This document shows, piece by piece, positions 61,424 to 64,000 of a stretch of DNA of 64,000 nucleotides. The notes under the pieces were generated by a model. That model searched no databases. It worked only from the letters and a program-made list of their open reading frames with translations, and was not told the origin of the DNA. Location: contig NZ_JAKGAM010000001.1 in NCBI RefSeq assembly GCF_023061285.1, positions 1 to 64,000 on the forward strand, given 5' to 3'. The position numbers and the translations under genes were made by a program. How positions within the stretch are numbered: position 1 is the first letter of the stretch; each line of letters begins with the position of its first letter. The DNA comes from Chromohalobacter nigrandesensis (lineage in GTDB: Bacteria; Pseudomonadota; Gammaproteobacteria; Pseudomonadales; Halomonadaceae).

Positions 61424-61949
61424 ATAACGACAGGTCGTACTGGGGGCTGGATGGTCGCGGCGGCGAGCGACGCTTGACCGGCTCGACGTCACCCTCCACC
61501 TCGACATCCAGGATGTAGCCGAGCGTCAACGGATTGATCTTCACCGAGTGCGCGACGATTTCGATGCTGATTCCACGGCGCACCATGTCCCGGGCATCGA
61601 CGATGGCATCCACCCATTTCTCGCTCATGCCCAACTCGGCGGCGATCTCCGCGATGCTCATGCCCGTATCGCGAAGCGCCAATACCGGACGGTTTGCCAT
61701 CGCCCGCTCCAGGTAGCGACAGCGCGATGGATACACGTGCGTACCGCCTAGCGCCTCACACAACGCCATGGCATCGTTCCACCCCAGTAGCGTTACCAGC
61801 ATGTGATTGATATGCAGGCTCTTGGACGCGGGCACGTAGACCGATAACGTCTTCCCCGACTGCTGCTCACGCAGCGTTCTCACCAGGTGCAACGCCTTCT
61901 CTTGCCCGATGATGTCCGCGATCTGCTGTACGCTCTTTGGCAACCGCAT
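61422..61949 (-). CDS. Mor-like transcription activator
   Basis: 175-aa DNA-binding protein. LPKSVQQIADIIGQEKALHLVRTL then NHMLVTLLGWNDAMALCEALGGTHVYPSRCRYLERAMANRPVLALRDTGMSIAEIAAELGMSEKWVDAIV (in parts) recalls Mor/C of phage Mu: dimerisation part, then helix-turn-helix. Directly precedes the lysis, head and tail genes, so it is the likely late-gene activator, in place of P2 Ogr or lambda Q. GGAGG 5 nt before the ATG; start overlaps the nuclease stop. Confidence 0.72.
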   Translation of the reverse strand: MRLPKSVQQIADIIGQEKALHLVRTLREQQSGKTLSVYVPASKSLHINHMLVTLLGWNDAMALCEALGGTHVYPSRCRYLERAMANRPVLALRDTGMSIAEIAAELGMSEKWVDAIVDARDMVRRGISIEIVAHSVKINPLTLGYILDVEVEGDVEPVKRRSPPRPSSPQYDLSL

Positions 61950-62458
61950 CAACGCCTCCAATTCGTTCCCGACGCGATACGCTGCACCGGCCCTGCCACT
62001 TGAGTGCGCGACCAGGCAGCATATTCACGCAGCACGGCCTTGGCCTGTTCGAGCCCCAGCGCGAGGGCGGCGCAGTAGCGCTCTTCCTCGGAGCCATCCA
62101 ACCACTCATGTTGCGAGTCGGCCAGATCGGCATCACGTGGCGGCGTCGCTTTCAATTCCAAATACAGGCCATGCCAGCCGCCACGGGCTTGGCGAATGAC
62201 CAGGTCGCTAACGCCAGATTTCGCGCCCTGCTGCTTCATGTCGCTGGCGGTCTTCCAACTGCGAACACCGCCGTTCGGGGGATGAAAGACATGGGGATAC
62301 AGCTGCCCCACCTCACTGCCGCGCATGTGCTCACCGCGAAGCCACGAAATCAGCTGCTTTTGCTCCATGCCCTCGTAATCAAATGGCCGCTTGCGAGGCT
62401 TGCCACTAGCTGTCGTGATACGCCGCTGCCCGCTTTTCGCCTTAGGGTTCCAAGCCAT
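61949..62458 (-). CDS. VRR-NUC domain nuclease
   Basis: 169-aa small nuclease. EQKQLISWLRGEH, PHVFHPPNGGVRS, GAKSGVSDLVIRQARGGWHGLYLELK (in parts) show the PD-(D/E)xK VRR-NUC core (Asp in SDL, ELK). Often found in phage early regions beside replication genes; may process recombination intermediates as RusA does in other phages. Starts at the previous stop (TAATG). Confidence 0.85.
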   Translation of the reverse strand: MAWNPKAKSGQRRITTASGKPRKRPFDYEGMEQKQLISWLRGEHMRGSEVGQLYPHVFHPPNGGVRSWKTASDMKQQGAKSGVSDLVIRQARGGWHGLYLELKATPPRDADLADSQHEWLDGSEEERYCAALALGLEQAKAVLREYAAWSRTQVAGPVQRIASGTNWRR

Positions 62459-62748
62459 TATCCTGCCCTCCGCTGCCGACGTTCCCACCGCGTGTAGTCC
62501 GCAACGATGCGGCCCAGGATGAAGCCCGCATTAACGTCGTGATCGATCTCGGCTCGACTCGAGACACCGCAGGCAGCACGGATGAAATCCGCCGCATCAT
62601 CGGCGCTATGTGTGCCGTCAGGCAGTTGGTCAGGTGTCAGGCCATTGCGGTGGCGCCGCCGAGCGTCCAAGTACAACCGAAACCGGGGATTACTTCCAAG
62701 CAATGCCGCGCGACGCGACTCTGCACCGCCCTTTAGCTGTTTATCCAT
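62458..62748 (-). CDS. Small phage protein, unknown
   Basis: 96-aa predicted soluble, basic protein (RFRLYLDARRRHRNGLTPDQLPDGTHSADDAADFIRAACGVSSRAEIDHD in parts). No family recognised. It overlaps the 49-aa zinc-finger gene upstream by 8 nt and the nuclease gene by one base, so it belongs to the same early operon. Confidence 0.6.
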   Translation of the reverse strand: MDKQLKGGAESRRAALLGSNPRFRLYLDARRRHRNGLTPDQLPDGTHSADDAADFIRAACGVSSRAEIDHDVNAGFILGRIVADYTRWERRQRRAG

Positions 62749-62890
62749 GCTCTCGGTCCTCCCGCATCACGCACTGCATGCAGATCCGCCGGCCCTTCGG
62801 GAACATGCCGGGATAATGGGTATTTCCGCAGCGCACGCACTCTCGGCGTGTGGTTTGAAGACGACGTTTCTTGAATCGAGGGCCGCGCAT
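62741..62890 (-). CDS. 49-aa zinc-finger protein
   Basis: Short frame starting at the replication P-like stop (TAATG) and ending inside the next gene. It encodes MRGPRFKKRRLQTTRRECV then RCGNTHYPGMFPKGRRICMQCV, so CVRC and CMQC pairs 20 residues apart form a compact zinc ribbon with a basic N-terminus, fit for nucleic-acid binding. Similar mini-ribbons lie in phage early operons. The tight packing with both neighbours supports it being real. Confidence 0.65.
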   Translation of the reverse strand: MRGPRFKKRRLQTTRRECVRCGNTHYPGMFPKGRRICMQCVMREDREHG

Positions 62891-63681
62891 TACGCCTCTC
62901 CTTTCAACGCGGCACGCAGGGACCGTATGCCCTGGTCGGCATTCATGGCATGCGGCAAACCCTCGGCCTCGGCGCGATGGGTAGCAGTCTCCCGGCTTGC
63001 GCGTTCCGCCAGGTCAGCGGCGCTTCGGCTGTTGTCGTCCTCGAGCAGATGGCGCGGCGTGATCTGCTCGCCTGCCATTACCCGGTTGACCAAGGCTTGG
63101 TAGTGCTTGGCAAAGCGCTTCTCGAGACGTGGCCACTGGCTCTTGGCCGTGGTGTGAGTGAGATCCCACCAGCCGACGCTTTGCCCGGCCATGCGAACCG
63201 CCTCATGGCTCCAGCGGTGCCGGCGTGGCTCATGGGCATGGGCCAGCGCCTCGGTCCATGCGTCACCAGTCGCCGGCATGCCGAAGTCCTCCGCTGTCGG
63301 CGCCAGCATCGTAACCAGCACGGGGATCGTCGGTGGCCAAGTGCTCCCCTCGCGCTTGAGCGTACTCATGGCCCGTTCGATCACCTGCCGCGTCGGTAGG
63401 TGTATCCAGCCCGCCAGCTCCTGCGCCAGCTCGCGACGTGCCAGGGTCAGCATTTCGGTCGTCGGGAACGCGCTCGAGAACGTCCTCGGAAAAATCGCTT
63501 CCAGCCGGGTGAACACCTGCGCCACCAACGTCGTGGTCTGCTCCCGGCGGCTCCGGGTCGCACTCGTCGTCTGGCCACCACCCGTCTGCCCAGCTGGTGT
63601 CGTTTGGGCTTGCGAGCTGCTGGCGGACTGCCTCGCGCTCAGTTCGGTCATCGCGCGGTCGATCAGCGGTTGGGCGGTCAT
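62890..63681 (-). CDS. Replication protein P-like helicase loader
   Basis: 263-aa protein similar to lambda gpP: VFTRLEAIFPRTFSSAFPTTEMLTLARRELAQELAG ... ERAMSTLKREGSTWPPTIPVLVTML (in parts) is the family core. It would bring host DnaB to the phage origin. The N-terminus is Gln/Thr/Ser-rich and disordered. It ends at the zinc-finger gene start. Confidence 0.85.
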   Translation of the reverse strand: MTAQPLIDRAMTELSARQSASSSQAQTTPAGQTGGGQTTSATRSRREQTTTLVAQVFTRLEAIFPRTFSSAFPTTEMLTLARRELAQELAGWIHLPTRQVIERAMSTLKREGSTWPPTIPVLVTMLAPTAEDFGMPATGDAWTEALAHAHEPRRHRWSHEAVRMAGQSVGWWDLTHTTAKSQWPRLEKRFAKHYQALVNRVMAGEQITPRHLLEDDNSRSAADLAERASRETATHRAEAEGLPHAMNADQGIRSLRAALKGEA

Positions 63682-64000
63682 GAGACCCTCCAGAAGCGTT
63701 GTGGCGCGCCGGCTGGCGCTGCTGATTTTCGTGGACCCAGCGAGCGAAACGACGGGTCCAATCGGCGGGGGTTGCGGTGCGTCCCGGCTCGGCGGCGTAG
63801 TGCTCTCGGAAGTCGATCAGGGCTTGGCGGTGGTCGGTACCGGCCGCCAGCCCACGGTCGAAGCAAGCGCGGGCCCAGGTCGCCGAGTCCGGTTGCCAAT
63901 CCAGCGTCATCGGCTGGCGGCGGCTCACGGTCTCGACCGGCTGGCCATCGTCGGTCTGCCCGGCAGCTCGTTCGAAGATCGATGCGCGCGCCTCAGAGGG
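63263..64000 (-). CDS. Replication O/DnaT-like protein, 5' end outside window
   Basis: Frame open to the right edge with no stop, so the N-terminus is missing. LDWQPDSATWARACFDRGLAAGTDHRQALIDFREHYAAE ... ADWTRRFARWVHENQQRQPAR (in parts) matches the DnaT/gpO C-terminal block (W-P...F..YW..RG...W...F..WV). It should recruit or load the P-like protein. The frame overlaps the P-like gene by 419 nt; the extra tail is Asp/Gly-rich with no similarity, so the annotated stop may be wrong or the overlap tolerated. Confidence 0.6.
   Translation of the reverse strand, partial: PSEARASIFERAAGQTDDGQPVETVSRRQPMTLDWQPDSATWARACFDRGLAAGTDHRQALIDFREHYAAEPGRTATPADWTRRFARWVHENQQRQPARHNASGGSHDRPTADRPRDDRTEREAVRQQLASPNDTSWADGWWPDDECDPEPPGADHDVGGAGVHPAGSDFSEDVLERVPDDRNADPGTSRAGAGAGGLDTPTDAAGDRTGHEYAQARGEHLATDDPRAGYDAGADSGGLRHAGDW

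Larger units (their letters stand above)
37010..64000. mobile_element. Prophage, lambda-type head and P2-type contractile tail, cut by the window
   Basis: Continuous phage genes from the C4-type leader to the right edge. Replication (O/P-like), lysis, packaging and head genes have lambda/HK97-type families; tail genes W to D have P2 families and order. No integrase, repressor or right attachment site is in the window, so the right end lies beyond 64000 and the left end somewhere between the tRNA-Pro (35968) and about 37010. All structural genes look intact, so it may be inducible. The P2-tail with lambda-like packaging recalls the phiHAP-1/VHML group, by memory only. Confidence 0.93.

Overview
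The window looks like a chromosome segment of a high-GC halophilic gammaproteobacterium, most probably Halomonadaceae (Chromohalobacter/Halomonas type). This is inferred from gene content and order, such as thrS-infC-rpmI-rplT-pheS-pheT-ihfA and the acidic surface proteins; no 16S gene is present.

About 1-36 kb is ordinary chromosome. It opens with a RegB/RegA-type redox two-component system, then 3-hydroxybutyrate dehydrogenase, an inositol-monophosphatase-family enzyme, glutaredoxin 1, a DUF1338-like protein and an MFS transporter. Next come a frameshifted, truncated acetoacetyl-CoA synthetase remnant, a YihG-like acyltransferase followed by an NlpD-like lipoprotein, and a GT4 glycosyltransferase-PAP2 phosphatase pair. 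The glycine cleavage genes are split between two divergent units: an AGCS symporter with gcvT on the minus strand, and gcvH-gcvP on the plus strand. A LysR regulator, the nucleotide nucleosidase PpnN, an OYE-family reductase and a flavodoxin-membrane protein pair follow. The translation cluster (7.2 kb, minus strand) has an infC that seems to start at AUC. After it lie an OmpA/TSP3 lipoprotein, an M20 amidohydrolase, a DUF2489 protein, a DASS carboxylate transporter, LrgAB and tRNA-Pro(GGG).

From about 37 kb to the right edge is a prophage that runs off the window. Read in the direction of the late (minus-strand) genes, it has an O/P-like replication pair, small DNA-metabolism genes and a Mor-like activator. 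The lysis cassette follows (coiled-coil membrane protein, M15 endolysin, holin, Rz and overlapping Rz1). The head module is lambda/HK97-type: TerS, TerL, gpW-like protein, portal, fused protease-capsid, connectors and gpZ. The tail is P2-type and contractile: V, W, J, I, H, G, FI, FII, E/E', T, U, X and D. At the left end, on the plus strand, a C4-type antisense RNA leader precedes an antirepressor. Two genes oriented against their neighbours or of unlike composition look like cargo: a RhuM-family gene after D, and a Cys-rich protein gene between tail-fibre assembly and sheath, the place P2 carries Z/fun.

The most notable signals are a dispersed, same-orientation repeat of about 20 bp found five times in the late region at module junctions (twice in frame, encoding EPLPAEP), the Z/fun-site cargo gene, the C4 RNA, the conserved TTTTTTG -1 frameshift in E/E', the AUC start of infC and the aacS remnant. 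Integrase, repressor and the right attachment site are not in the window, so the prophage ends cannot be fixed.
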